A stretch of DNA of 64,000 nt from Diphasiastrum complanatum. Its lineage: Eukaryota > Streptophyta > Lycopodiopsida > Lycopodiales > Lycopodiaceae. Made by a program: the position numbers and the translations under genes. Positions 1 through 11,225 of the stretch are shown here, in pieces. The notes below the pieces were generated by a model. The model had not been told where the DNA came from, did no database searches, and worked only from the letters and a program-made list of their open reading frames with translations. The stretch lies in contig CM055098.1 of NCBI GenBank assembly GCA_029204225.1, positions 6,647,746 through 6,711,745 of the forward strand. Reading direction: 5' to 3'. Within the stretch, counting starts at the first letter, position 1. Each line of letters starts with the position of its first letter.

Positions 1-46
1 GCACGTTGTTCAGGTTTAGAAAAGGAAGGATCCATTTGCCCTGAAG

Positions 47-1833
47 TTAAATATTCTGTAATTTCTTTAGTCCATACGGGTGTAGATCAACTTGGAAAAG
101 GATTGCATCTGGTAAATCATCGTTGATGCCTTGATCAGGGGTAGGAAGGTTAGGAATTCGAGATAGATGGTCTGCTAGAAAATGCTGAACTCCCTTACGA
201 ACCACGATCCTAAACTCAAATTCTCGTAGTAATAGGATCCATCTAGTAATACGGTCAATGGTGCAGGTCTTGTGGATGAGATACAACAGTGCTTGATGAT
301 CAGTGAAGAACGCAAAAACTTTTCTTAGAAGATAATGGCAAAAATTATGAATCGCATATACCATTGCCAAGGCTTCACGTTTGGTAGTGGTATAATTTAC
401 TTCAGCAAGTATCAATTGTCGACTAAGAATACGGATTGGGTAGTCCTTTTTGAATTCTCCCGGTTGGATGAGCACTGCTCCAATGGCATACTTGAATGCA
501 TCGGTATGCACATGAAATTTTTTAGAATAATCAAGAGCTCGAAGGATGGGTGCATTGGTAAGGGCTTCTTTGAGTTGATTAAATGCGACGCATTGTTCCT
601 CCGTCCATTTGGAAACTACAACTACTTTGTAGATTAAGGGTGCTTTGTTAGCGAAATTGAAAATAGAACACCGATAGTAGTTGGCGTGGCCAAGGAAAGA
701 GTAAACTTCACATATCGTACGCGGTTCCAGTAGATTTTGAATGATAAGGATCTTTTCAGGGTCAGTGGCAATGCCATTTTGTGAAATAATATGTCCTAAC
801 ACAATACCATGGGTTATCCAAATCTGGCATTTTTTGGGATTAAAAGAGATGCCAAAGTGTTGACATTGGATAAAAAAAAATTTGAGCACAGACAGATGGC
901 ATGCTTTTTCAGAATGTGCTCCTAAATTGTCCAAGTAAACCTCTAAGGTATCGCCCATCTATTGAGAAAAGGCCGCTTGCATAACATGTTGGAAGGTGCT
1001 AGGAGCATTGCAGAGACCAAAGGGCATGACTTTCCAGTAGAAGGTTCTCCATTTTGTGGCAAAAACGGTTTTATGTTGATCTTCTTCAGTGATTTGGATC
1101 ATATTGTATCCGCTAAAGCCATCTAAGAAGGAGTAAGCCTCATCTCCTGCGAGATTTTCTAAGATGATTCTCCGATAGGTAGTGAAAAATGATCACGTTC
1201 GGTGACGGCATTAAGTATCTTAAAGTCAACACAGATTCGAAGTTTTCCATTTTTCTTGGGAACGATGACAATTAGGAAGACCCATTCAGTATGCGCGATT
1301 TCATAGATAAATCCTGCATCTAAGAGACGTTGTAATTCTTCTTTGATCTTGGCCTTATAGATGGGATTGCATCTGTATGGACGACTAGCAATGGGCCACG
1401 CACCCAGTTTAAGCGGGATACGATGCACAACTACTTGGGGTGAGACGCCTTTCATGTCTTTATAGGTCCAGGCAAAGACATGTCGATATTTGCGTAGGAA
1501 CTTTTCAAGCCATCTGCGTTGTTCGCGATTGAGATGAGCTCCAACGTGGACAAGATATTCGTTGGTTTCATTTGGCTCACTCAAAGAAAGGGTTATAGTT
1601 TGTGTAGGGCCTTCGTAGGGTGAATTACCAGTTGGCACATGTTGAGCTTGGGGTAATTGGATTGTGACATCCTCAATCATATAGTCCTTAAAGTATGCAG
1701 GAACAACATGGGCGGGAGATTCGAGGGGGGGGCTTGTCTTTCTCTTGCCGGGATGGTGATTGGGAATGTTCGGGGGCTGGTGTAGAAACAGAGGCAATCT
1801 CAGAAACTTTCCTAACAATTGTGAGGTCACCAA
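47..1833 (-). pseudogene. Ty3/gypsy reverse transcriptase-RNase H, broken
   Basis: Remnant of a Gypsy polymerase, which would copy element RNA into DNA. Reading down from 1833: an RT lead-in, the finger motif VPKKNGKLRICVDFK near 1260-1220, palm motifs FLDGFSGY near 1110 and FGLCNAPSTFQ near 1010, the catalytic loop near 930, and RNase H with HTDA near 500 and FFTDHQALLYL near 300. Three lesions are visible: a frameshift near 1170, an in-frame TAG at 959-961 just before the catalytic loop, and YLDN in place of the family's YxDD, so one catalytic Asp is lost. The frame stops at 47; integrase would lie to the left, outside the window. The family is clear; the lineage is not. Confidence 0.85.
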
Positions 1834-1869
1834 GCGGTTGAATTTGAAGCGGTTTTTTCATTTTCTCTT

Positions 1870-2300
1870 TCATAGTATGACCACGTGGTTGAGGCTTTGG
1901 TGGTGCAGAGGTGTGTGGATGAGGGACGATTGGTACATCATGGAGGATCTCGTCATCAATTTGAAAGATGGTCTCCTCCTCACGGAGATCTCATGGATAG
2001 TGTGGACATTTGGGACGATAGAATTTTGTCTCAGACTTTTCAATTGCAACCTTGGCAACTGGTTCCACCTTGGATGCATGTTTGCAGATAGGTCCTAAGT
2101 GGGAGTGCCTCCATATAATTGAGGATCTGAATATCAGAAATGTCCAAATCTTCTGGGCAATTCTGAATTCGTAAGACATTCTCGTCATCGATGAATAAAT
2201 CGTCTGATTCATTAGTAAGTAGCCATGCAATAGTAGCTCATCATGGTGTGGAAGAATATCAATAAAATTGATATTTATAATAGGTGTATCCAGATCAGGT
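1870..2300 (-). pseudogene. Gypsy polyprotein segment upstream of RT, frames scrambled
   Basis: Continues the Gypsy element upstream of its RT on the minus strand. Coding-like text jumps between frames: an acidic stretch with DDLFIDDEN and NCPEDLDISDIQILNYMEAL near 2220-2110, then a TAG, then a His/Pro/Arg-rich frame near 2079-1870. No protease DSG/DTG motif or zinc knuckle could be found, so this is probably a linker or gag-pol boundary region. No LTR or PBS of this element is seen in the window. Confidence 0.45.
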
Positions 2301-2942
2301 AATTGGTCGTGATCAATCGGGAGTGGAGAGGTACAATTATCCTAATGCTGAGCACAATAATCAGCATTCACACAATCAATGGTACCTAGACTGTGACTCC
2401 GGTTTATGATATCAGTAGATTTAACATAATGACCTTTTTCGTGGCTGGACTGGTATGGCTCAAATACTGAGTTGGTGGTTGAGGACCCTTCTCATGGATG
2501 CGTGCAGGTTTGAGTTTACCTGTTGAATCAATGGGGACAGAACTGTCACGATTTTCAAAAGTGACTCGTAATGAACTAAATTGTCACTCTGCATAAATGA
2601 ACATAAAAAGCCATAGATGACAGTGTCGCAAAAAAAATGACATTGTCGCAAAAAAATGACAATGTCATCTTTTTGCAAAAAAATGCGACAGTGTCCTAAA
2701 ATCCCATTTCCTTAATATTAGGGTAGCTCCACACTTTGCCAAAGTCATTTCCTTAGCATTTGAGGCACTTGGAAAAATGCGAAAAACGTGACTCTACATA
2801 TTTACTCGTAAATCCTGACAGGCGAAAAATGTGTACAAGGTGACACTACATTTTTACATGAGATTTTTGATAGGCGACAATGTCACAAAAATGCGAAAAA
2901 GGTGACAATGTAATTTTATTCATAATTTTTGACAGATGACAT
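2301..2942. other. Non-coding stretch with tandem-like TGTCGCAAAAA motifs
   Basis: No gene. From about 2600 to 2940 the sequence repeats variants of a GTGTCGCAAAAAATGACA / GGCGAAAAATGTG motif with poorly kept spacing. The same motif family occurs inside LTR A copies (4641-4770, 54885-54940) and as a regular 52-bp array at 34189-34448. It lies directly beside the left end of the B1 LTR. Confidence 0.5.
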
Positions 2943-4871
2943 TGTTGGGATTGTCAAGTTTTAGAAAAAAGGACAAGTATGATTGTACAAAACAATCATT
3001 AAGAGTTATTGATTGCTTAACACAATGATCTATCAAGTTCTAAGTGTTAGATCTTGATCTAGATGCATTAGACTATGATTTAAGCAAGAGCAATGGATCA
3101 AATATTAAAAGCTTAGTAGAGCGGTCTCACATGTGTGGAGAACAATACTTGTACGGACTGTAAACATAGGTTAAAGTATTCAAGCATACAAGAGCATTCC
3201 ACTCATCAAAACTCAAGACAAATGTGAAAAATACAAGAAAGCTAGAATTTGCCAATGTCTCATCAGCTTCTCATTGATTTGGTTGATCCCTTTATAAATC
3301 AAGTACATCCATGAGCTATGTACTTCTAGCAAACCTTCACACACGTCAAGAGTACCTAGTCATCCAGATCCACCAATGGGAGCCATATGTGCTCATTTCC
3401 CAAAGTTGACTATTATCTTTGGCTAGAAAACAAAAAGCTAGTCTTCTACGGTTATAGGAATATTCTCTATAAAATAGGATCTAATGGAATCTCTCTATCT
3501 TATCATCTACTATCTTATCCACACGTGTGAATGACATCTTAACATGTGGGAGCATCTACTAATTCACATGGAAGTGCATTCTATTTACAAAAGTTTGACC
3601 AATTTGACTCATTTCTAGATTCTACTCAAAGGTCAATTTCACATATGGGTAGATCCATTTAAAATCAATCTAACTTTATAAAAAACAAGTTATGTACATA
3701 TTTTCACACGTGGGAACAGACTGCACACGTGTGAGATCCTATCATGATCTCATATCTCAAGATACACCAAGTATAACAAGTTTGAAGTGATATTTTTTGT
3801 TGGAAAGAGGGGTGTGAAGAAAGATAACTCAAAAAAGAAACTCAAAAAGAAACGAAACACGAAAAGAAGTGAACTCAAAAAAGAACTGAACTCGACTGGA
3901 AAATGTTTGTGTGCAGCGAAATAAGCTATCTCCCTCTTTCCTTAAGCATGACTATGCCCATCAGTCTCGAATAGAACATTAGTGATATTAGTCGTGAACA
4001 GCTAGACTAATAATAATTTGTGAAGAGTAGACAACCAGATTAAGTAATTAGAAAGCCAAACCAAACGTAGAGAAGCATTACAATATTGACACAAATCTAA
4101 ATGCAGAACAAACAGAGTTGTAATCAGATTAAGTATAATGAAATATACAGGTCAATAATGCAGGTGAGCACCGCATGCTTCACAAAGCTAATCACACAAT
4201 CTGTAAAGGTGATGAACCTATTATTGACAATACATCTAGAAGAAAAGAATCAATGTGCCAAAGAATCTACGATGTCTATCTCTGATTATCAGTGATGTTT
4301 TGTTCTCTCTTCTGTTCTATTCTGATGCCATTGTGTTGCCGTTTAATAAATACGTAGAGGGTATTCAATATATACATAATTTTTACAAGTGTGCAAATGA
4401 AGAAGGTACAAAATGGTTGTGCTGTCTGTGGGAGATCGTGGGTGGCTGCTATCGTTGTCAAATCTGATTGCATAGTGCATGGGATGAGCGTGAGGAGGCT
4501 GTGACGTCGGCCTTTGCTAAAATTAACGTTGATGAAAATGTGCACTCTGACAAATGCCTTAAAAAATGATTTACAGGGTACCTTCGCTTTTGCATTAGGG
4601 CACCTTTGGCATTTGTAGGATACCTTTGGCATTTGTAGGACAGTGTCATCTTTTTTGCATGTCATAAATTACGTGTAAAAACACAGTGTCTTCTTTTTTG
4701 CCTGTGAAAATTTACTTGTATTTATGCAGACAGTCACGATTTTCACCTATCTTATTTTACATGTAAATACGTGGACTGTGCAACAACACAAGTAAAATAC
4801 AATAGCATGAATGGAGGCAGATTAACATAGGGTTTAGGAGAGTAAAGGAGATATATCCGACATTTTTAACA
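2943..4871 (-). repeat. 3' LTR of Copia B1, interrupted by a solo LTR A
   Basis: On the minus strand the LTR begins TGTTAAAAA at 4871, directly after the purine-rich tract AGAAGTGAGGAGGAG, and ends at 2943 with CCCAACA. It is homologous to the LTR at 46060-46765 (TGTTGAAAATTGTCACTTC start, shared AACTTGATAGATC and CAATAACTCT blocks near the end). Without the insert at 3798-4862 plus one copy of the target duplication it is about 860 bp. It carries several CACACGTGTG palindromes (near 3521 and 3724). Confidence 0.8.
3798..4862 (-). mobile_element. Solo LTR, family A
   Basis: A complete LTR, with TGTTGG at 3798 and CCGACA at 4862 on the plus strand, flanked by the direct 5-bp duplication TTTTT (3793-3797 and 4863-4867). 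It matches the LTR at 61891-62770 in reverse, including the ATCTCCTTTACTCTCCTAAA start and the block containing TGACGTC. It is longer than that copy (1065 against 880 bp), in part because of tandem CAGTGTCNTCTTTTTTGC units near 4641-4770. No internal region remains, so it fits LTR-LTR recombination after insertion into LTR B. Confidence 0.85.
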
Positions 4872-5027
4872 CTCCTCCTCACTTCTAACTTGGCAAGTCT
4901 AATGTACATCTATCTACAATTCCAAGAGCACTTCTTAACTTGAAAAATGGATCTTTAGCCAAAGGTTTGGTTAAGATATCAGCTATGCACTCGGATGATG
5001 GCACATGATGAAAGTTGAACCTCTGGA

Positions 5028-6262
5028 TTACACCTTATCCCTCAGAAAGTGATGAGCTATCTCAATATGCTTTGTTCTGGCATGGAAGATCAAATTTGTA
5101 GCAATTTGTTGAGAAGCTTGATTGTCACAATAGATGCAAGGGATCTCCTCGGCCTTTAGCAATTGAAGCTCTACCAAAAGTCTTCTTAGCCATAAGAGTT
5201 CTTTGGCTGTTGAAGTCAATACTCGGCTTCACAAGAGGAAAGAGAATTTTTGAAAAGCCAAGATATCACTCCTCCACAAAGGGAAGTGGAAAATGCACTT
5301 ATAGATCTTCTATCCATCTTGTCTCCTACAAAATCTAGATCCAAAAATGCCCTCAAGTACAAGCTAGATCCTTGATAGAGAATGCCAAAAAATCTAGTAG
5401 AAGAGACATAGCTAAGCACTCTCTTGGCACTTTTCCAATGATGCATCAAAGGACCTTGCATATATTAACTTAGCTTGCTTACACTATAACTCAAATCTGG
5501 TCTAGTGATTTTCAAATTGATTAAGGAGCCTATTAGCTTCCTAAAGAGTGTGATGTCCTCAGAAGATGCTTCATCACAATCATTAGTAACTTTACAAACT
5601 TTCTCCACATGGGTGTCAATCCCCTTACAATCTTTCATGACAAACCTTTCAAGAATGGAAGTAGGTTTCTTTGATTGACTTATAAAAGTAAAATCACTAC
5701 CTCTAGTAGCTTCTATTCCAAGTATGAACTTAAGAAGTCCTAGATCTACCATCTTGAATTCACTAGACAAAGAAGCTTTAACATTTCTTATGCCTTCGCC
5801 GTCATTTTCTTTCAATATAATATCATCAACATAAAGTACTAAAATGATGATCTTTCCATCGTTCCATTTGATGTACAAAGAAGGCTCAGAAGAGCCTATC
5901 ACAAAGCCAAGGTGAGTAGAGAAAATCATGCAACCTAGAGTACCAAGCTCTAGGTGCTTGTTTCAAGCCATATAGGCTCTTCCTTAAGTGGTAAACCTTG
6001 TCCTCCTCACCATCCTTGATGAAGCCCTTGGGTTGCAACATGTATATTTCCTCCTCCAAGTAGCCATTCAAAAAAGCATTGGTCACATCCATTTGATAGA
6101 GATTCCACTTGAACAAAGTAGAAATAGAAATGATCAATCTGATAGTTACAAGCTTTCCTACAGGAGCAAATGTTTCTTCATAATCTATGCCTTTAGTTTG
6201 AAGAAATCCCTTAGCAACCAATCTAGCTTTGTACTTACTTATAGATCCATCTTGACTCTAAC
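5028..6262 (-). pseudogene. Copia B1 reverse transcriptase-RNase H, broken
   Basis: C-terminal half of a Ty1/copia polyprotein. From 6250 down: QDGSISKYKARLVAKGF, FAPVGKLVTIR, MDVTNAFLNGYLEEEIYM, SLYGLKQAPRAWYSRL, the intact RT active site LYVDDIIL near 5850, LGIEATRG, RKLIGSL and TRPDLSYS; then RNase H with GGVISWL, SSCEAEY, YCDNQASQQIA and the ending ARTKHIEIAHHF. Frameshifts lie near 5905 and 5220, and a TAA at 5465-5467 stands where sister copies have CAA or CAG. It is truncated at about 6262 in the middle of the conserved RVKYNQDG motif, so gag, protease and integrase are missing. The nearest relative in the window is B2 (44933-46046 and 53315-54590). Confidence 0.9.
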
Positions 6263-7346
6263 TCTTTAGATCTGGAATGGATTTGAAAAGATTTGGTACT
6301 AAACAATGTCCTAGATCCTTGTCACTTGACTATAATTGAGAGAACCTTTCAATTTTGGACATAACACTCAAGATCAAGGGCATTAAACCATAAAGATCCA
6401 AAAAACACCAGGTGGGCACAACAACCTACCCTCAGACATTGGATCGATACATCAATAAGATACATCAACAACCCATTTGGGCTTGGTCTTCTCAATCTGC
6501 ATTTGATGCTCTTTCCAACAAATGGCTACTTGGGCTAAATGGATCAAAGATGAGTTTGCTACAAAATTCCAAAGTGAATGCAATTCAAATGTGTCATGTA
6601 TTTTCCATGCATTGAAATCTCACATATGATCCAAGAAATCACTCAAAACAAGCAATCATTAGAAGACAATTGGGATGCAAGAGCACTCTCAAACCTAGAA
6701 TTTTTACTCAAGATCTCGCTTCATGTAGATGAAACTTCATGCATGCATGTACCTAGGGTCGTGTATGAGTTTGAAAAAACGACACCTTGGCCAAAAAAAA
6801 TCCAAGAATTCATGTTCTTGGTTGCCCACAACAATTAATTAAAGCGAACATAATTCGTCAATTGTGAAAAAAGCCTTACGGAAGTTCCATAACAATCTCA
6901 CCCAAGGTTGAGTTGTTAAAAAATCAGGGGGTCCATCATTTTTAGGTGACGCCGGAAAAATTTCCAAGAAGACGGGAAAATGCTTTCCCCTACCGGAACT
7001 TTACACATAACCCCTTGCTTTTCTTAACTGAAAAAAACACGTTCAGTTAAGAATCCTTACGGGTATAATTTCTTTTAATAAAGCAATGTCCAAAAAAAAA
7101 TGTAGCTTTTTCAGACCATAACGTGCTTATTAAAATTATACCAATGAATTTAGCAAATGGTTTCAAAGCTATTACACTACCGAAAAACCATGTTGACGCA
7201 ACAAAATCAAATTTTTACAGTTCTCGAGGCCATTGAATTCAACCTTTAACTGCTTTTAATTTTATGTAGATCATGGAATCACTAAAAAATGAAATACCAA
7301 AAAAACAAACTTTGCCCAATGCATGGGTACATGCTTCCTCTGCGGA
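6263..7346. other. Unassigned non-coding region
   Basis: No recognisable protein, LTR or RNA gene. Short open frames near 6412-6838 show no known motif and are not repeated elsewhere in the window. The left edge is the truncation point of Copia B1. Confidence 0.5.
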
Positions 7347-7368
7347 CCCCCCCCCCCCCCCCCCCCCC
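7347..7368. repeat. 22-nt poly-C tract
   Basis: Uninterrupted run of C (G on the minus strand). It is not followed by a recognisable LTR start on the minus strand (TCCGCAGAGG), so it is not clearly a polypurine tract. Confidence 0.9.
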
Positions 7369-8686
7369 TAAAACTATGGCCAATGAAACACATCTTAACT
7401 TGAAGTTGAACTAATAGTTTACCCACCCCCACACCCTCCACATTCAAACAACACGGGGCCCGAGCAGAAAAACTCTCTGGTACGAACAATCCGAGCCCGT
7501 GAAGAGTGCGTGAAAGAGAGAGAGCGTGAGAGAGCTCGCCCGAGGTGTTGATGGCCATGGAGGAAGGCGAGAGATTCATCCCACTCCACTTGGTTACAAC
7601 AGGACAAGCGAGGATTAGAGGGCGGACTATCTGGGAGCGGAAATGGAGTCAAAAGCGGCTCTTTTCTTGGCTAGCATAAATACTTTATCACCTATTTCAG
7701 TACCTTGAAGCCTTAGTTGCACTCCTTCTACTATTACTGCAGATTTCCAATGCAACTAGGGCGACTTTACAGTTATTCCATTCTCCTAAAGTCTGAACCC
7801 TGATGTCTGAAGAAATTAGAAGTTCAAAAATGCATTTTTTATGCAAAAATATCTTCCTGCTGTTGTTTTTGCAGTAAGAATAGCTTTGGGTCACTGTAAA
7901 GTTTGCTTCATCCTCACTTTGTGTTTCACAAATGCATAAGCAAGTAATTTCTACAGATTTACCTATGCATAGGTTCTATCATAGCTGAAAAACAGGGAAC
8001 ATGCTGCCCAAATTTTTCCAAAACACCGATTTGCAGGCTACCCCTCCTTAACCACATGATGGGCTTTGCAGTAGTTCATACCATCACAATGATGGCTTTA
8101 CTAAATTACTCCACCCTACAAAACACTGATAATTTGAAGAAGACTCCACCATAAACCTGTAAATCAGAAAGAACTGCCTTGCAAATCCTGTAAAAGCCAC
8201 CAACACTCCCAACCAGTGATTAGTCTTTTTTGTGCTTCTTTTTTTGCTTTTTCTCTGATTCAAGCCAAAATTGGCTCAATAAAAAACAAAAGACAGCCAA
8301 CAAAACCACCTAAATCACTATGTAAAGAACAAAAAGCTGAAAAAACCATCATTTACTCCTGTTGATCCCGTTGCTAATGGAACAGTTCCCTAATGAAGTA
8401 AACGACAAACAAATGAATCAAGAAAACAGAACTTTACTTCCTGAAAACCATTATGAAGTGTCTAAAAATCGAACCGATTGTATACCTGGTAGTGCACTTA
8501 CCACACAACCAATTACACTTCAAACAAGGAAATCCATGAGAAGAATAATCCGTACTTTTACCACTTTGTTGCATACTCCATTGAATTCTTGAAAAAGTGT
8601 CAAGATTCCATATCACACAATGGAAAAATCTCCACAATTCGAGATTTCTCTTGAACGCAAATCAATGGCTAAACGATCTTAGAATT
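7369..8686. other. Unassigned region, possibly the interior of a minus-strand element
   Basis: No pol or gag motif on either strand. Because a minus-strand primer-binding site and a candidate LTR lie immediately to the right (8687-9117), this could be the internal part of a non-autonomous LTR element, but no 3' LTR was found. Confidence 0.3.
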
Positions 8687-8700
8687 GGCTCTGATACCAA
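8687..8700 (-). other. Primer-binding site, tRNA-iMet type
   Basis: The minus strand reads TTGGTATCAGAGCC, complementary to the 3' end of plant initiator tRNA-Met including CCA. It abuts the candidate LTR end at 8701. Confidence 0.7.
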
Positions 8701-9117
8701 TATAAAGTCCTCAATCCAAGGATCCTATTCTAAGCATACCAATCACAAGCAACACAAGGGAACTTGATGGTGGACAAACCAACCCAACCAAACCTAGATC
8801 AAACGGATCTAGCCCCCAAGCTATGGATCAATCACTCAAAGAGGAATGAGGCATCACACCAGCAGCATCCTGCCATCGGTCATGCTATCAAGCATACACT
8901 AGTGAGAGCCCAATAGGTATACTTATACCCTCCAGGGCCCGTGCACCACTAGTAGTGCACTGTGACACCTCACTGGACACCTCTGCAGCCTATCTGGGCC
9001 ACGTCATACAGTTCTCCAATGACTCACTGATAAACCCATACCAATCCACCATCAAGTGTTTAGGCCTAAAACCATTAATTATGACCATGTACACATAAGG
9101 GCCCCAATTCCCTTATA
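8701..9117 (-). repeat. Candidate 5' LTR with TA...TA termini
   Basis: A 417-bp block whose ends are an inverted pair, TATAAAG at the left and CTTATA at the right, directly abutting the tRNA-Met primer-binding site. On the minus strand it runs TATAAGGG...CTTTATA. It holds a possible TATA box (GGGTATAAGTATACC, near 8920). No second copy exists in the window, so the boundaries rest on terminal symmetry and the PBS only. Confidence 0.45.
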
Positions 9118-9139
9118 GTCACAATTAACTTACGGGCTG

Positions 9140-10018
9140 TTGGTCTACTGGTCCCTAGCGTGGACACGCTATCCCAGTCATGGGCATGACAATTTTGGCA
9201 TTCTTACAGGGATGGAACAGGGTGTATTAGCAGGTAGGATGCTTGCAACAACGAAGATTGATTTATCAAGCCTCCTACAGGGCAACCCTGTTCCACAAGT
9301 CCAACCAGCAGCTACTACAACTATGGAAGTCGACACAACAACAATCTAGAAGGACTCTGTTTCAGATGCTGCTGTGCAGAATATACCTGAGCCCTCTACT
9401 GCAGCCGAAACTTTGGTTGTCGTCCCACTTGATGGGTCTTCTGAGAAGCCAAAGGGCTCTACATCCACGGACGACGAAGATACTATCTCCGACACTCAGA
9501 TGCAAGACAAAGACAAAGGGGTGGATGAAGAGGCCACAGAAGGGGATGAGGAGGACAACAAAGACAACCTCTATAGGTGGTACCATCAGTTTTCCTTGGG
9601 TGCCAAGGAAATTGTTGGAAAGATCCATGCCTACGAGCTACATATTCAAGAGAATATGATGTAGCTGTTCTAGCACACATACAAGATGACCAGCAATATA
9701 GAGATGTTGTCTGAGTAGATCACATCTCTGGAGGCTAACAATAAGATGTTGAATGAGCGAAATTGCTCTTTGGGCCGACTGCTTCATAAGTCGAATGAGG
9801 AAGCCCAGTCTTTCCAAAATAGCAATAAGGCGCTACAGGCCAAATCTACAGAATTGCAGAAAAACTTTGATTCATTAACAGCTGAACTCAATAAGGTCAA
9901 GGCAAAAAAGGCTTCTCTGCACACCACACTTTTTGATGAGAGCACAAAAAGAATAAAAACAGAAACTGCCTTACAACTATGCAGTAGTTATGGGTCTATC
10001 CAAATCGACCCCATTAAG
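9140..10018 (+). pseudogene. Acidic, coiled-coil-forming frame with in-frame TAGs
   Basis: One reading frame stays open from 9140 to the edge of LTR C at 10018 apart from TAG codons at 9347, 9662, 9671 and 9716. The product has a Pro/Thr/Val segment (NPVPQVQPAATTTMEVD), a strongly acidic segment near 9440-9560 (STDDEDTISDTQMQDKDKG, DEEDNKDN) and a heptad-like segment near 9720-9960 (ITSLEANNKMLNERN, AQSFQNSNKALQAKSTELQK, LTAELNKVKAKKASLH) that should form a coiled coil. At least three of the TAGs fit Gln codons changed by C-to-T. The family is not recognised. It may be a host exon or an accessory frame of a transposon, cut off by insertion of Copia C. Confidence 0.5.
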
Positions 10019-10296
10019 TGTCGCAGAAGCGAGAGTGTTTCGTTTTCTTCTTCTCTCTCTTCTTATTCGCAAACGATTTTCTGTCTTTGAACTTTCTTTT
10101 GCGTGGAAGCTTTTACAGAATCCCAGACACACGACCATACATCACAAAACACATTCTATTCTATCAATCAAGACACACAACACAAGACAAGGAGATACAC
10201 GAAAATAGAGCAACTGTTTTATCAATTTAGTTTAGAGTGAGATCGTCAGTGACTCGCTCGTCGACGGAATGACACTGCTCTTTCACTGTGTTCTGA
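10019..10296 (-). repeat. Distal part of the Copia C 3' LTR
   Basis: Aligns with 25745-26030 of the 5' LTR (shared TTTCTGTCTTT, TTCCAGACAC-type and ACACAAGACAAG blocks). It breaks at TCTGA (10292-10296) where element D1 begins; the other half resumes at 21215 with TCTGC, giving a 4/5 target duplication. Confidence 0.8.
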
Positions 10297-11038
10297 TGTT
10301 GTGTCGTCGGTGTAGCATAGGGGTTCATGGCTGGGAGCGGCAACCTCGTCTTCACCTGCATAGCAAGAAGAGAGAGGGAGAGGAGAGAGGGAGGAAAGAG
10401 AGTGGAGAGAGGGAGAGAGAGAACGCCTAGGTTGAGAAAGGCTTCGGGGGCTTGAGCGCCTACCCAAAGCTATTCTATCCCAACGTAGGGAGAGAGGGAG
10501 AAGAGAGAGGGAGAAGAGAGAGAGAGGAGAAAGAGAGAGAGAGAGATGGAGATGGAGAAACCAAGAGAGTTTTATTAGAATGTGAATGGAAGATGATACA
10601 ATACAAAGGAAATGACTCCCTCTTATAGATTTTAGAGGTGAGCCTCCTTTACTCTCATTGGCCACTTCATTGGGACAAGGATTCTAACCCAAGCCTTTCA
10701 AAGAAACACAACTTAAATCTAATGGTGCTAAGAAAGCACAAGGGCACTCACATGATTCATGTGAGTTTTAAGTTGGGCCCTTTTAGCTTTTTTATTTGCA
10801 ACTTGACTTAGGGCCTCTAATGTCATTTTAGAGTTTTAAGCCCCTAGTCTCTTATTCCTAGGCATTACAACTTGCTACTTGTGCTCATTGGTGGCTGGGC
10901 TTATACACACAGGATGCCAATGCCTTGCACTTATTATTCTACTATATTGTGGTGGGGCCCACTAGGCAAGGCTTGGCCAGCAATATTTTTAGTAGTGGGA
11001 CCCACTTATTTATTTGTATACATGAAATACCCACAACA
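10297..11038 (-). repeat. 3' LTR of gag-only element D1
   Basis: 742 bp with inverted ends TGTTGTG...CACAACA. It contains a GA-rich tract at about 10370-10555 that is short and interrupted compared with the 5' copy. The right neighbour GGGTCCATGGCCCAAAGTAG is shared with D2 at 37515, which fixes the LTR/internal boundary. Confidence 0.85.
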
Positions 11039-11225
11039 GGGTCCATGGCCCAAAGTAGTGTCGGTCCCTTGACACTAGGCTGCAACTGTCGTGAAGGGGC
11101 ACTTTTGTCGGTTCGTTTATTGCTGGGACATGGGTGCTTCAGGAAAAGCGTGAATAGAATTCGCTTACATAAAACCTGAGGCTTCATTGATTGTTGATTA
11201 GCAAGAACCTAGACTTGTCAGATTT

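Noticed and set aside
7347-7368. C22 run as the polypurine tract of a minus-strand element
   Set aside because: The bases that follow on the minus strand (TCCGCAGAGG) do not look like an LTR start and no LTR pair is present.
7271-7652. Minus-strand frames of about 100 codons near the poly-C run
   Set aside because: They depend on the homopolymer and on low-complexity GA/CT sequence; no motif supports them.
9347-9718. TAG readthrough or RNA editing as a designed feature of the coiled-coil frame
   Set aside because: C-to-T decay is common across the window and explains the TAGs without a special mechanism.
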